From: Toxoplasma gondii ME49
Lineage: Eukaryota > Apicomplexa > Conoidasida > Eucoccidiorida > Sarcocystidae
DNA: 64,000 nucleotides
Reading direction: 5' to 3'
NCBI RefSeq assembly: GCF_000006565.2
Contig: NC_031468.1
Coordinates: 1,760,747-1,824,746, forward strand
Shown here: positions 1 through 11,150 of the stretch, one piece after another
Position numbering within the stretch: the first letter of the stretch is position 1
Layout: each line of letters starts with the position of its first letter
Notes under the pieces: model-generated
What the model was told of the DNA's origin: nothing
What the model saw: only the letters and a program-made list of their open reading frames with translations
The model's database searches: none
Translations under genes and position numbers: made by a program

Positions 1-2060
1 CCCTGACGAACGCTGCGTCTGCTCAAGACGTGGAAGAATGTAGGTGCATAGAGTTACCTTTGAATATGAGGAACGAGATGCCCCGACAGGCAGACCCGCG
101 ACACCTGTACGTCCCTTGAAACGTAAAGAGGATCAAATCTTCCTCGAGCGACAGATGAGCAAGCGACGCTGGACGCACGTGTCCGCCATCGACTGGAAGG
201 GAAAAGACTGGCGAGGAGCTGTTTGCTTCAGGAGCACGAATCTCCTCTGGCGGATCGAAAGGGGAGCGAAAAAAGCTCTTTTCACAGTGGGGGATCACGT
301 GGACGAGCGGTCACATCTTGAAAGAGAAGGTGGCTGTGCATCCTCGTTTTTTTTTTCTTTTTACAGAAGGACAGAAAGCCGTCCACGGTTGACTCAAGGA
401 TGAGCGTTGGATGAGGAAACACAGAAGACTGAGCCCTAGAAATCAAGTAAGCACATTCAGAGGTACACGCGTTGGCGCTGAGTTTCTGGCGGAGCGGTCT
501 AGTGCCAGGTGTGTCAAGCAGCAGTTCCATTATGTCGTTGAATTGGCGGTGCAGCCTGGGAACGTGAGAGTGCCAGAATGAGGACAAGCGGGAGAGTGTC
601 TCGGCTGCAGGGGAAAGAAAAGTTTGAAGATACAAAGGTGTTAATTTCCGCCGGGGCCGTACAACCATATGATTAGGACTTTGGTTAACGCGCCTGGCTT
701 CTGATGCTGCGGTATTGCCGGCTGAAAGCCATGCAGAGTAACGATGGGTGCATTCTCGGGAGTCACCTCGACGGGTGACGCCGTGTCATGAGCAGATTGT
801 GTTTCCAATAAATCCGTTGGGGGCGTTTTCGACGAGAGAAGAGCACTCAGCGCTTTGCATTCTACAAGTGTGTGATTTCTACGAAAAACGCCTTCGTGCA
901 CGGGACGGCGGAGCAGCTGGAGCTCGCCCTTCTACACATGCCGTTAACCCCCGCGGCAAGATCTGCCCAACCTGCTACACAAGAGGCGCATTCTCAAATC
1001 GGCTCTCCACGTTTCCTGGTGGCTGACTTGCGTACTCTTTATGTCTTGGTTGTGAGAGCTCCCATGCTTCCTTACGTGTGCCGAAAAGGCAACAGTGCCC
1101 GACAATACGTCCTCCCGTTTGTTTGATCGCCACGGCGAGTGCACCCTCACTGCTACGTGCAAGATTTCTCTCAGCGCTCCTGCAGGAACGTTTCAGCAGT
1201 ACCACTTTTCCCCGTTTCGTTTGCCATCTACACAACTGGCGGGACACTGCAAAACTCCGGGAAAAAAAGGCGCATCTACGCATGAAGAGTTCTCAAGATT
1301 GCCAAAAAACTTCGTCTCCCCCGTCCACGGGACCTCATCAGTTATCACGGACGATTCGGCCTCACGTGCTGAGCATTCCAGTTTGAAGCCTCGCCTACGA
1401 TAATGAGAGTGCATTCCTCGTTGTCCTACTTGCACGAGAGCTGCGCTTGGTGAAGGGGAATGTTCCGTTAGCCGCACTCGAGGGTACCTCGCTTCTCGCG
1501 AAACACAAAGATGTGTTGGCACTGGCGATGCAGCGTTCTGCTCCTGTGGAAGAAACAGCAGCTGTGTTCGCTTGTGAGTTTTTAACCGATAGGATCAAGT
1601 CTACTGCACATATATCGCCACTGATGTGCGTGTCTCCGCGTAACTTGCACGTTCCACGAACTGTTTCTCCGTTGACATCCCGTAAAACTACTACTACCGA
1701 GCTTTCCGTCTCCAGAGACCTGAATGAGGACTTCCTTGCACTTCGTGTGGTCAACTGTTTCCTCTATCCAAGGGCACTCTACCGGCAGCTTCCGCTGGCC
1801 CGGTACCCGACAATTTCTCGGGTCGCTTGGCTGGTACGCGTCTGAGGTGCGTAGCCACCGTCTGAAAAAATCCAGACTGTGGAGCATCCTCGGATGGCGC
1901 TGTCGGCTTCCGCGCCTGTTGCTTTCTAACATCACTGGAAGAGGCCAGTGCCTCGTTGGGAGTGTTTCCACTGCGTGTTTCCGCCGTCCGGTGGCCAGAG
2001 CCGCCTCACCGCAAGTCCGTCGCTCTGGCAATTTGTGCATTTCCACGAAGATGTACCTTT

Positions 2061-2076
2061 ACACACACACACACAC
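2061..2076 (+). repeat. (AC)8 microsatellite
   Basis: Eight perfect AC units lie upstream of the CELF-like gene. This is a simple sequence repeat and probably polymorphic between strains. Confidence 0.9.
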
Positions 2077-2202
2077 GAACATCGACAGAAACGTGCGCGC
2101 TTCAAGCGCATGGGGTGTGTGTACACCGCGGTTGATCTCGGTCGCGTTTTTGATCGTCAATTTCGTCTCAGGCTGAAGCTGTCTGCTCGGTTGTTGCTCG
2201 CT

Positions 2203-2295
2203 GCGCATGCGCGTGTGGCAATTCGCAGATCGGCGATATGAACGCGTGGATCCCACATGTGGAGCGCGCGTGTGCCAGTGTTAAAGGCGAGACGC
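2203..2295 (+). promoter_or_regulatory. Candidate promoter elements upstream of the CELF-like gene
   Basis: A perfect 10-bp palindrome GCGCATGCGC lies at 2203-2212 and a GAGACGC heptamer at 2289-2295. Both cores have been reported as over-represented in Toxoplasma promoters, and GCATGC is a typical AP2-factor site. They sit about 1.4 kb upstream of the ATG, which would fit a long or spliced leader. The call rests on motif matching only. Confidence 0.25.
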
Positions 2296-3701
2296 GTGGG
2301 GAGGTTGGTCTGCCCTTGTGGCGATCGTGTCGTCCCTGAACGGAAAGCGGCGAAGCGTGGTCGCTTAATGGCGGTTTCTGCCGCTGGTGTCGTGGCTTTC
2401 TTGAGAACCTTCTTTTTCCATTCTTGCCTTTCCTGCTGAGCCGCGACGCACGCATCCGGGGTCCAAAAAGCCTCCTCTCTTCCGCCTTACCGTTTCTGTC
2501 GTCCCTACGTTAAAGGCCTGCCGCGTTTGCGGTTTTCCATCGGTTCCATAAAAGGTACGTCTTTTGCTGAGATCTGCTGCGCCGCGCGAACTGTTTTCTT
2601 TCGCATTTTCTGTGAGGTTCCAGCGTCGGCCAGAAAACGCCGATTTCTGGTTAGAAGATGAGAGCGCGCGCAGGAGAGTGTGCTGCCACCCCGGCATTTC
2701 CACCTGCGACGCCTGCGTGCGCGAAGGCATCTTCGACAGTTGTGTTTCCTTCGCGAGTTTCGTGCAAGAAACATTCCCTGGGCTCAGAGAGCCTTCGCGC
2801 AGGGAACGCTCTCCCGTGATTCGTCGATCTGCATTTTTCGACCTCTTTTTCTATTCCTAACATCGGGAATTTCTGTGCCTTCCGCGGGCGAACACAACCA
2901 GAACGACAGGTGATGGGGGACTTCTCACTTTGTCGCAGGGGTTCCAGATTCTGGTGCATACTCGTTTTTACGTAGGAAATCCAAAGGGAGCTCGTTTTTT
3001 TCGCTTGCTTTCTTCACAGAATCGCAAATTAGGGTTTGCTTTCAGTGTCCACCTCCACTTCGCTCCTTGTGTACCCATGATTCCCTTGCGCAATAGAATG
3101 TCGGGTGGCGGCCGTCCCTCTGTGCTCTGTGCTCTGTTTCCCCGTGTGACTTTTTCGGCCGCTTTGTCCCGAAATCGTTTCTTTCTCAATTAACTCTTTC
3201 CGTTGAATGGTTTGTGTCTGTCTCCTGTGTTCACTCGCGATACTGGCTCCTCCCCTCGTTTCTCCCACGCGTGGCATTCTCCCCTGCCCCTCCGTGCAAC
3301 CCGCAGTCTTTCACAACATCAGTCGGTAGTCTCGACTGCGTGGTGCTCGCTTGTATTGTCACTGTTTCTCGCTCTTCGTCGTTTGTGCTTCAACTTTACG
3401 CACTAGCGAAGCTCACTGCCGGACGAGGCGGATTCCGCCGTTCCAGCACTCCCTTCTTGCTGTCGCGCGCTCCGTTAGTTCTCTCGTTTCACTGTTCTGT
3501 GGTCCCCGCTTTAAGCATTTATTGAGAATCTGTTTCCAGGTGCATGCGCTCCGCTCGTCTCAGAACCTCTGAGTTGTTCTCGCCCTTTGCAGCGCACCAC
3601 GCAGAAGCCGTCTGCTGCAGCTCGATTTCCCGTAGAGGCGACAGTGTTTTTCGCGCGTTTTTGTGTCTGCAGGCGTTCCCTTTGGACTTTGTTTCGATAA
3701 A

Positions 3702-6089
3702 ATGGAAGGCGCAATTCCACAGGCAGGCGAAATGGAGAACGGCGCGACGGTCGGCGCCCCCGTGAGCGGCGTACCCCGTCCTGCTGGCCACATGGCGCCG
3801 CGCGTCGAAATCAAGTTGTTCGTTGGCCGCGTTCCTCAGTCGATGGAAGACGCCGCGTTGCGCCCGATCTTCGAGGAGTTCGGTGAAGTCAAGGAGGCGG
3901 TGATCATCCGCGACAAGGCGACTGGCAAGCACAAGAACAGCGCCTTCATCAAAATGGGTGAGCTTCAGCAGTCTGTTCTTCGACGAGTGGAACGGTGTCG
4001 AGTTTCGGATGGGACTCCTCCAAGGTGAAGCTGCTTTGCCTTCTCAAACGGTGGCTTTCCTCAGGAGGGGCTGAGAAGCGAGGAGAACAGCGCATTTGTC
4101 GAAACGAAGCGAGACATTTGCTGTGTGCGTCTCATATAGACACCCGTCGCTTTCCCAGGCCATATCGAGAAGAGGTGAAGTCTTGACTGTAGGGTAGCTT
4201 CTTTTGTGTGTGCTTGCTGAAACTCCAAGCAATCGCTGACGGCAACGCTTGTCGGCGATCCCCTGTTCACATGCAAACGAGTCGCACCAACATACACATA
4301 CGTACATGTTGGAGGAGTCTTTCCTTATTCGTTGAATGCATGTGTGTCTATACATGTAGTCACCACTGCACGGACATGATTTCTGTCGTCTCTTTTCTTT
4401 CAGACTCGATTGCTGCTGCCGACGCGGCGATTCGCGGCCTGAACAGCACTCGTATTTTGGAGCAGAGCATGGGTCCGATCACCGTCAAGTACGCCACAGG
4501 CGAAGCCGAGAAGCTAGGTTTTGCAACTTCATCCTGCGAACCCGGTCAGGATCAGGCGAAGCTCTTTATCGGCTCGATTCCCCGGACGATGACTGAAGAC
4601 GAGGTGCGCCAGTTCTTCTCCACCTACGGAACTGTCGAGGAGGTTTTCGTCATGAAGGACAACGTGCAGAACACCGGCAAGGGCTGCTGCTTTGTCAAGT
4701 TTGCCTTCAAGGAGGAGGCTCTGCATGCAGTTCGCACTCTCAGCGGCAAACACACCTTCGAGGGATGCACCCGCCCCGTCGAAGTCCGGTTCGCAGAGTC
4801 GAAGGCTGCCCGACAGCAGCAGATGATGAACCAACAAGGTAACGGCGCATTCCCACACCGAAAGAACCACAGGCTTGTCTGCATGAGTAGAGAACGGATC
4901 TTGCACTTGCGCTGTGTTCGGCTCTCGGTGTGTATTAGAGAGTGTGAGACCCTTTCCAAGGACAAGGTGTCTGTGGCGACGGATGTTCGTCTCTCTCGTT
5001 CCACGTCGTCCTTGGGGTCTGCCGTCGTCCACACATCCACATTTGCCGAGCTGTTGTGTTTGTCCCCTTGCAGCCATGGGAGGCCCGCAGGGCATGCGCG
5101 GTCCGGGTCGCATGGGCAACATGGGCGGCATGGGCGCCAGCAACATGGGTGGCATGGGCGGTCCTGCTATGGGCATGGGCAGCAGCACGCAGATGGGTAC
5201 TCCGAACAACAGCAATCCGCGAGCAGCTGGTCAGTGGAAGGAATACTTCACGCAAGACGGTCGCGCGTACTACCACAACGAGTACACCAACGTCACCACT
5301 TGGGATCGGCCCCAGGAGTTCTATCAACTCCCTCCCGCGCCTCCGCACATGGGCGGCGCCGGCGGAATGGCTGCCGGCTCTGGACAGAGCAGCAACGCTG
5401 AAGGTGAGGAAGTCGTGCGAGGACGCCGCGAAGCGGTCGGAACAGAGAAGCGGGAGACGGACGCGGGGGCGGGGGGAGGGAGTGGAGAAAGGAGGAACGA
5501 ACGGGGAAATGCGCAGCAGAAGAAGAGCGACAGGAGGGAGCGTTGGCGGCGAGAGCCGCTTAATCAGGGCTGAGAATGCATCAGTTCTTTGGAGGCGGAA
5601 CTCGGTGGCGAAGAGGTGGAGGTGGAAGGTCCTCACGCCTGCAAATCGCATGTATGAATGCACGTTTCCCTGTTTTTTTTAGGTCCCCCCGGCGCGAACA
5701 TTTTTGTGTTCCACGTCCCGAACGAGTGGACTTACTACGACTTGATGCAGAACTTTGGGGGCTTCGGCAACGTGGTGTCTGCCCGTGTGGCGACGGACAG
5801 AACGACTGGCAGGAACCGAGGATTCGCCTTCGTCTCCTACGACAACGTGGAGTCGGCCGCGACCGCCGTGAACAACATGAACGGCTTCATGGCTGGCGGC
5901 AAGCGCCTGAAGGTGTCTGTGAAGAAGGGGGAGGAGCAGTACGTCCAGCACCTGCTTCAACCCCAGAACAACCCGCAGGGCCCTCGCGGCAACGCCGGTG
6001 GCATGCAGCAGCAGTGGGGAAGCGGCTACAGCCAGGGTGGAGGCGTCTATGGCGGCAGCGGAGGCCAACAGCGCTTCACGCCTTACTAG
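3702..6089 (+). CDS. CELF/Bruno-like RNA-binding protein with three RRMs and a WW domain (4 exons)
   Basis: Exons are 3702-3957, 4404-4838, 5074-5403 and 5683-6089. All three introns are phase 1 with GT-AG ends and leave an open frame of 475 codons. RRM1 is at about residues 38-117 (RNP2 LFVGRV, RNP1 around KNSAFIKM), RRM2 at about 138-218 (RNP2 LFIGSI) and RRM3 at about 345-421 (RNP1 [10 protein letters not shown]). RRM3 begins [11 protein letters not shown] and the protein ends in PY, as in CELF proteins. Between RRM2 and RRM3 lies a Met/Gly-rich linker followed by a WW domain at about 283-313, with tryptophans W285 and W307. CELF proteins bind GU-rich RNA and act in splicing, translation and decay. 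The WW domain suggests an extra proline-motif partner, possibly in the splicing machinery. The start was chosen because residues 1-37 lead directly into RRM1 and pyrimidine-CAG acceptors lie just upstream. The family call is firm; the target RNAs are unknown. Confidence 0.93.
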
Positions 6090-6427
6090 ATGTTTTAAAA
6101 TGGTTCCGTTCCGGAGAAACTCTTCCGGACTCCCGCTCTCTAGGTAGAAAACTGCGTTGTTTCCAAGAGTGTTCTCTCTGTCTCCGACCGCGGACTTAGC
6201 GCACACTACTCCGGCGCAGAGAATCCAGAGGGTTCGGGGTCGTGTCGCGGCTGGCTCGGAGAGCGGGAGAGGCGCATGCAGTGCGTTGTGAAGACGGGAT
6301 GGAGGCGAGAATGTAGGCGGAATGCAAAGGGAGGAACAGTCGCTTCTGAACTGGTTGAGTAATGAGAGAGGGGAGATCTATGAGCTCTCGAGTGGAGACA
6401 CGTCGTTTTCTAAACGCAAAACAGTTC

Positions 6428-7432
6428 TCAAGTCCCCAAGTGGAAAACGTGCTTCTGGTGGCAAGAGGAAAGGCGCTCGGCAACAGAGCGACTGCGTTTG
6501 AAGACGGTCAATTGGCTGCTCTCAGGAGACGTACAGGTTCGTGGAGTTTCACGCCGCAACGCGGAGACAGGTGCTGTCTCAGCTGTGAATTCTCGGACTG
6601 TATCGTCACCCCGGGCGAACCCAGCTGGGGAAGGAAATGGAAGGAGCAGGAGAGAAGACGGAGCACAGGCGCTTGGCGGACCAAGAGAGAAAGGGTAAGC
6701 CATGGAGATGACTCGCATAGACGGCAGATGTCGAGTGGTTGAGGACGGCAGGAAATCGGTCTCTGCGTGTATAGACGTCGTACGTGTCTTACACGATAGA
6801 TGGGCCGAGCAGGCGTCCGCCGTGTGGTCGTCGCTCCTGGACGACGTGTGGGGGTTTTGCGGTCTCTCGTGGCGCGAGTCTCTCGTCGCGTTGTTCGGGT
6901 GTAGGGAAGACGCAAAACTATTTCTTTTTAGGCTCGCTGCCTCAGTCTGAGAAGAGGAAACGATTTCCTTCGCTCGCGAGGAAGGAGAAAGACGTGGAGC
7001 AGACGCGCAGCTGGCCGAAGCGTGAGCGGCTTCTGTGTGTGTAGCGGAGCTTAGAAAATGGGAGTCTTTTTGAGACAGTTCACTCGTTTCTTGAATTTTC
7101 GGTCTACGTTCTTTGCATGGTGCGCGTGTGAGAACGTGTAACTCTTTTCTGTGTCCGCTTGGATGCATGCTTTGTACTTTCGGAGCACCAGCCGTCTCAG
7201 GCGACGGGTAAGGAAAAGGCCCTGCTGTCTCGTAAGCACAGTCCCGCGTCGTGTAGCAAACCTGTGGGTGTGTGCTCCCCTGCAAAATATGCAGTCCGCA
7301 TCCCGCCACGCAAAATAGTGCACGTGTGGGTTCCTTGTCACTGTCTCGATTTACTCTTTTGGGCGAGGACCAGATTAAGTTCTCTTTTGCCCTTGCGTCC
7401 ATCTGCGCAGTCTCGCTGCCGCTCTCGGGCAT
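6428..7432 (-). other. Unsupported 334-codon open reading frame antisense to the CELF-like 3' region
   Basis: The frame starts with a genuine ATG and stays open for about 1 kb. The product is rich in Ser, His, Arg and Cys, with no recognisable domain, signal peptide or membrane segment. It overlaps the probable 3' UTR of the plus-strand gene. A chance frame in GC-rich DNA is the simplest explanation, but a species-specific gene or antisense transcript is not excluded. Confidence 0.12.
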
Positions 7433-7537
7433 CTCGATTCCAGGATTTGAATGTTCCGTCGCACACTACGTATTCTCAAACGTATGTGAATCCTCTATAC
7501 AGCGGATGGAATCCGTCGAGGTGCTATCCATGCCGAC

Positions 7538-7578
7538 ATATACATTATATATTTATATATATATATATATATACATAT
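7538..7578. repeat. TA-rich microsatellite
   Basis: The tract is almost pure TA with interruptions (TATACATTATATATTTATAT, then a perfect TA run). Similar TA tracts recur in introns of the large genes of this window. Confidence 0.85.
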
Positions 7579-9989
7579 CTTCCTAGTCGTACCGCAGAGA
7601 GTTGCTCTCTGTAATTGCTATTTTGTTCATCACTCGCACAGGTCAACCGTTCCGGTGTACGTACATTGCGCGTAGTGGACAGTCGATGGTAGTGACCCGA
7701 GCGCAGGTGCATTTCTCAGTGACGCGACTTAGGGTAGAGAGTGATTTGCATTGAAAGCGATATAGTGAAACATATGCCGCGTTCTGCTCGCCCTTACCCG
7801 TTGAGTAGCAGTTGCATTTCTTCGCGTGGGAACACAATGTCTGCAACTGCATAGTATATTATCGACAGCTGGGGGGTTTGTTCGAGGTACACACGTCGAG
7901 TGAACGTACTCATTCGCGCCTACTGGCTTCGCACGTGCACGTGTAGTCAATTGGAGTGGAAAGTAGATGCTTATCGAGCGAATCGCGTCCCCGAATCTGC
8001 TGCCTGTACCGAGCTGTACGCCGTACTATTTTGTACTATTCTCCCTCTGCCCTCGTTATCCGACACGTTGTGTGCGACGACCGGGTGCGCACTGTCCACA
8101 TCAGTCACGCGTATTCCTCTTATGAATCTACAGGGACAACAGGTTCCATGTGCCATGCGAAGATGTACTTCGTACGCATCATTGAAAGGTATCTTAACCA
8201 CAATTGTACAGTCTCAGTTCCACAAATGGAGGCTTCGTGTCATACACAGTGTGTCAGTTTCAGTGGAAACAGATGTCAGGGACACAGTGACTTGTCACCG
8301 CGCTATCTTCTAGGCACATACATGCTTAAGAGCGGAAATGCAGTTTGCGTAATCGTCCGTCCGTACGTTTTCAATTAATGTAGTCGTTCAGGAAACTTAG
8401 TACAGCGTATGAGGTAGTTATGTTACGCTTCGTTTTTTCTAAACGTCTCCGGCGATGCGGAATTCTACATCGTTCCCGTTGCACCGCAGTGGCGCGTGGA
8501 CGTTCAGATGCAGACGATCTGAATGCCCCGTATTGACGAGGTATACCTCTCTGGAGCGTTTCACAATTCCCTTTGTCTCCAGAGAGATATTTGCAGAGGT
8601 GGCACGATCGAGTAGTTGTTTTACTTGATCTTACTGCTTCTAAATGCGAACTTAACGGCTTGTCAAACTGGCTTTTCGTTCATCCACGTTGCCACTAGTT
8701 GGCCGCTGTGGCGGTTAACCATCGATTGGCCGAGACATCGACAAACTCCCCCCATGCGAAAAAAGGGATGTGTTCTACAAGCAAACGCAAAACGTTTTTG
8801 TAGATGTTTTAGCCACGTGCTTCTAGGTTGAACAGAGGAGAGCGTGGCACAGTCCGTCGCAGCCGATGGTGGGCGCCTTCGTTTACAGCTATATGTTGGC
8901 GCTGGTTTTCAGTTGGCAGGTCTCAACCAGAGGTACAAGGTCATTCGAGTGCGCAGGGTCTGGACGGACTGCAGTTAAACGAATACAGGATATTCGTGTG
9001 ATGAGCGGAGGCGATGCGGGCAGCGTCGTAAATACTTTGTCCGCTTGTCTCTGACGTTTTGTAGTTCCCCGCACACACAAAGCTTGTCCTCGTTTTCGCG
9101 TCAAGAATCACGTTCTCTGGACATGTTTGCTGTTAACCACCTCGACCCCGTCGTCGGCCGGATCGTCGCAAGGAACACTGGCAGAGGAAATGTGTCTATA
9201 TGAGGCACGTCCCTCTCTGCATCACATGAATTGCCTTCGCCACAGATGTCGTGGTCTTGCTCTGAGGGATGACGGTGTCACTGTGTCTCTCTCAGACTTC
9301 GTCAGATCTAAGGTCCTCAAAACGGTTAGGTAAAGCAGGTTGGAATAAATGACCTAGCTTCGTTACTTGAGGTGATGGTACGATTGAGGTTAGGCCGCTC
9401 TAGCAGCGCTGAGGAGTACTGTCGCAAATGTGTATATCCGTTAACGAGGACAAGTCGTCACACAAACACTTGGGGAATTAACCAGGTTTTTACTCGCTGT
9501 CAGTTGGTACGAGTATGGCACTTGCTGAACTGTGAACTGGCACTAACGTGATCGAATATCTCACATTTGGGGCGGAGATCGAGTTGTCTCCCTCCCTGGA
9601 GCCTCACTGTGAAGTGCATGAGTTTTGGGTCTGCTTGATTTGAAAACGCAGATAGCGAATGTCAATGTTAGCTGTAGAGCATCCCGCTAACTGATTTATT
9701 TCAGCGAGGAATTATCCACGGTGTTTTCCACATGTAATGCATGTGTATGTTGTACTGATTGACTGTCGCCTGTTGCACCTGAGACTTACAAATACGCCCC
9801 TCCGTATCCAAATCTCGACAATGTACCAAAATCAAAACGTCTGTCACTAAGATAAAAGTCGTACATCCCCGAGAGATGTAGGTGCTTTGTCAGAAAACGG
9901 ATAAATTGCATAACAACGCAGTCACTACCAAGTCTATGGACAAGAAGAGCTGTTGAACTCCCCTGCCCAAGCCGGAATCACCCACTTCC

Positions 9990-11150
9990 TTATGAGGAAC
10001 TCGAGAAAAGCCCCACTAGGAAAGCCACTCCCGAGACAGTGGCTACTACTTGTGGGCTAGCCGATGCCGAGGAGGCGGAGCGCGCCGCCTTCACAGTCAC
10101 AACCACACGGCAGGGCGACGTCGCAGACACAGAGTCGTTGTTGACCTCTTTCTCTTGCGGGCTATCCGTCTTTTGGGCTTCCGGGAGACAGCCTAGAAGC
10201 AGGCGCTGGTCTTCAACAGGAAAGTTTGTCTTCGGGATAGTCAGTGTAGCTTGGGTACCGTCTGCTGTCTTCGTCCACCATTTGCTGTCGAACGTTTCCA
10301 GAATGTCAGTGTAGGTCTGTTTTTTGCATTGGTCCAAGCTATTATCATCGGGAGAGCAGTAGTGAGTTGTGTAATCCACAGGCCGCATCGACCCGTTTTT
10401 GCCACAATCGATGGTGAGGGCGTTCTTGTCTTGTGACATCTCGACTTCCACAGCCTTGTCGTTGCTGTTCTTGCCGAACGCACATGTGACGACATTTTTG
10501 TCGTCAACAGACGATGGCCGGGCACTGACGTTCACTATCACCTTGCAGGACGTGTTAGCAGCAGTCGTACTGCCTTTGCAGCCGACAAAGAATGTTTTGT
10601 CTGTTCGAGGGAGATCGGTTTCTGCGAGCTGAAGTGTCCGCTCTTTTCCTGTTTGACCATCACTGGATGCGGGCTTTTCCGTCCAGCTAATCGGGTGAGT
10701 TGCCTCGAGGAGACTTTGCAGCGTCACCGGTTTGCCCCCGCCAGAGCTCCCAATAATGCAGGACTCAGAGTCGGAGGCACCGGTGACGTCGGCATCTGAG
10801 GCAACGCACACGTGTGTTGCTGTGGCAGGTACGGCCGTGTGGCTTGCATCCAAGCACTTAACGGTGGCAGTCAGACTGCTTTTTGAGAGAGTCAACGTCG
10901 CCGGAACCGGGGCAGTGGCCCCCTCGTTTGTGGCAGGGCATGTTGCAACGATTTCAGGAGTGACTGATTCCGCCCCGTTGCTGCTGCCTCCTGAAGACAA
11001 ATTCCGACGAAGAAGACCTTCAAACGACTCAGCGGCAATAGTGTTTCCACTCGAAAACAGCAGAACTCCACTCAAGCAAACTGCCATCAACTTCTGGGCC
11101 TTAGACCTGACGGCGCCACGGCAATGTTGCACTTTGCCTGTTTTCGCCAT
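9990..11150 (-). CDS. SRS (SAG1-related) GPI-anchored surface antigen, intact copy 1
   Basis: A single exon of 386 codons. The basic N-terminus MAKTGKVQ leads into a hydrophobic signal segment (about residues 20-40) and the conserved EGLLRRNL motif. Two SRS domains follow, each with six cysteines; those of domain 2 are in VTC, DC, HYC, QC, LGC and SPC contexts. The tail SPQVVATVSGVAFLVGLF is a typical GPI-attachment signal. SRS proteins coat the zoite surface and act in host-cell attachment and as antigens. The ATG at 11150 was chosen, rather than in-frame extension to 11306, because the CTACACAATGGC context and the MA(R/K) start are conserved in the paralogues. It has the same length as the neighbouring copy at 12851-14011. 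The family call is firm; the subfamily number and stage of expression cannot be read from the sequence. Confidence 0.93.
   Translation of the reverse strand: MAKTGKVQHCRGAVRSKAQKLMAVCLSGVLLFSSGNTIAAESFEGLLRRNLSSGGSSNGAESVTPEIVATCPATNEGATAPVPATLTLSKSSLTATVKCLDASHTAVPATATHVCVASDADVTGASDSESCIIGSSGGGKPVTLQSLLEATHPISWTEKPASSDGQTGKERTLQLAETDLPRTDKTFFVGCKGSTTAANTSCKVIVNVSARPSSVDDKNVVTCAFGKNSNDKAVEVEMSQDKNALTIDCGKNGSMRPVDYTTHYCSPDDNSLDQCKKQTYTDILETFDSKWWTKTADGTQATLTIPKTNFPVEDQRLLLGCLPEAQKTDSPQEKEVNNDSVSATSPCRVVVTVKAARSASSASASPQVVATVSGVAFLVGLFSSSS

Larger units (their letters stand above)
1..3701 (+). other. Upstream region and probable long 5' UTR of the CELF-like gene
   Basis: No coding region is supported here. 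Reading frames of up to about 150 codons occur on both strands, but they overlap one another and none resembles a known family. An (AC)8 microsatellite lies at 2061-2076. Two motifs of the kind reported in Toxoplasma promoters, a GCATGC palindrome and GAGACGC, lie at 2203-2295. Pyrimidine-rich stretches ending in CAG at 3531-3539 and 3663-3672 look like splice acceptors, so the 5' leader may contain introns. The last bases of the previous gene's transcript could lie at the left edge, but I cannot show this. Confidence 0.4.
6090..9989. other. Intergenic region between the CELF-like gene and the SRS cluster
   Basis: The left part is probably the 3' UTR of the CELF-like gene. A TA-rich microsatellite lies at 7538-7578. 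A 334-codon ATG-initiated frame on the minus strand (6428-7432) is the longest unsupported frame. About 300 bp at the right edge (9700-9989) resembles the 3' flank of the SRS pseudogene at 15560-15862 and so belongs to the SRS duplication unit. No other feature was recognised. Confidence 0.5.

Noticed and set aside
3020..3036. AAATTAGGGTTTG near the CELF-like leader
   Set aside because: Little more than one telomere-like unit; expected by chance.
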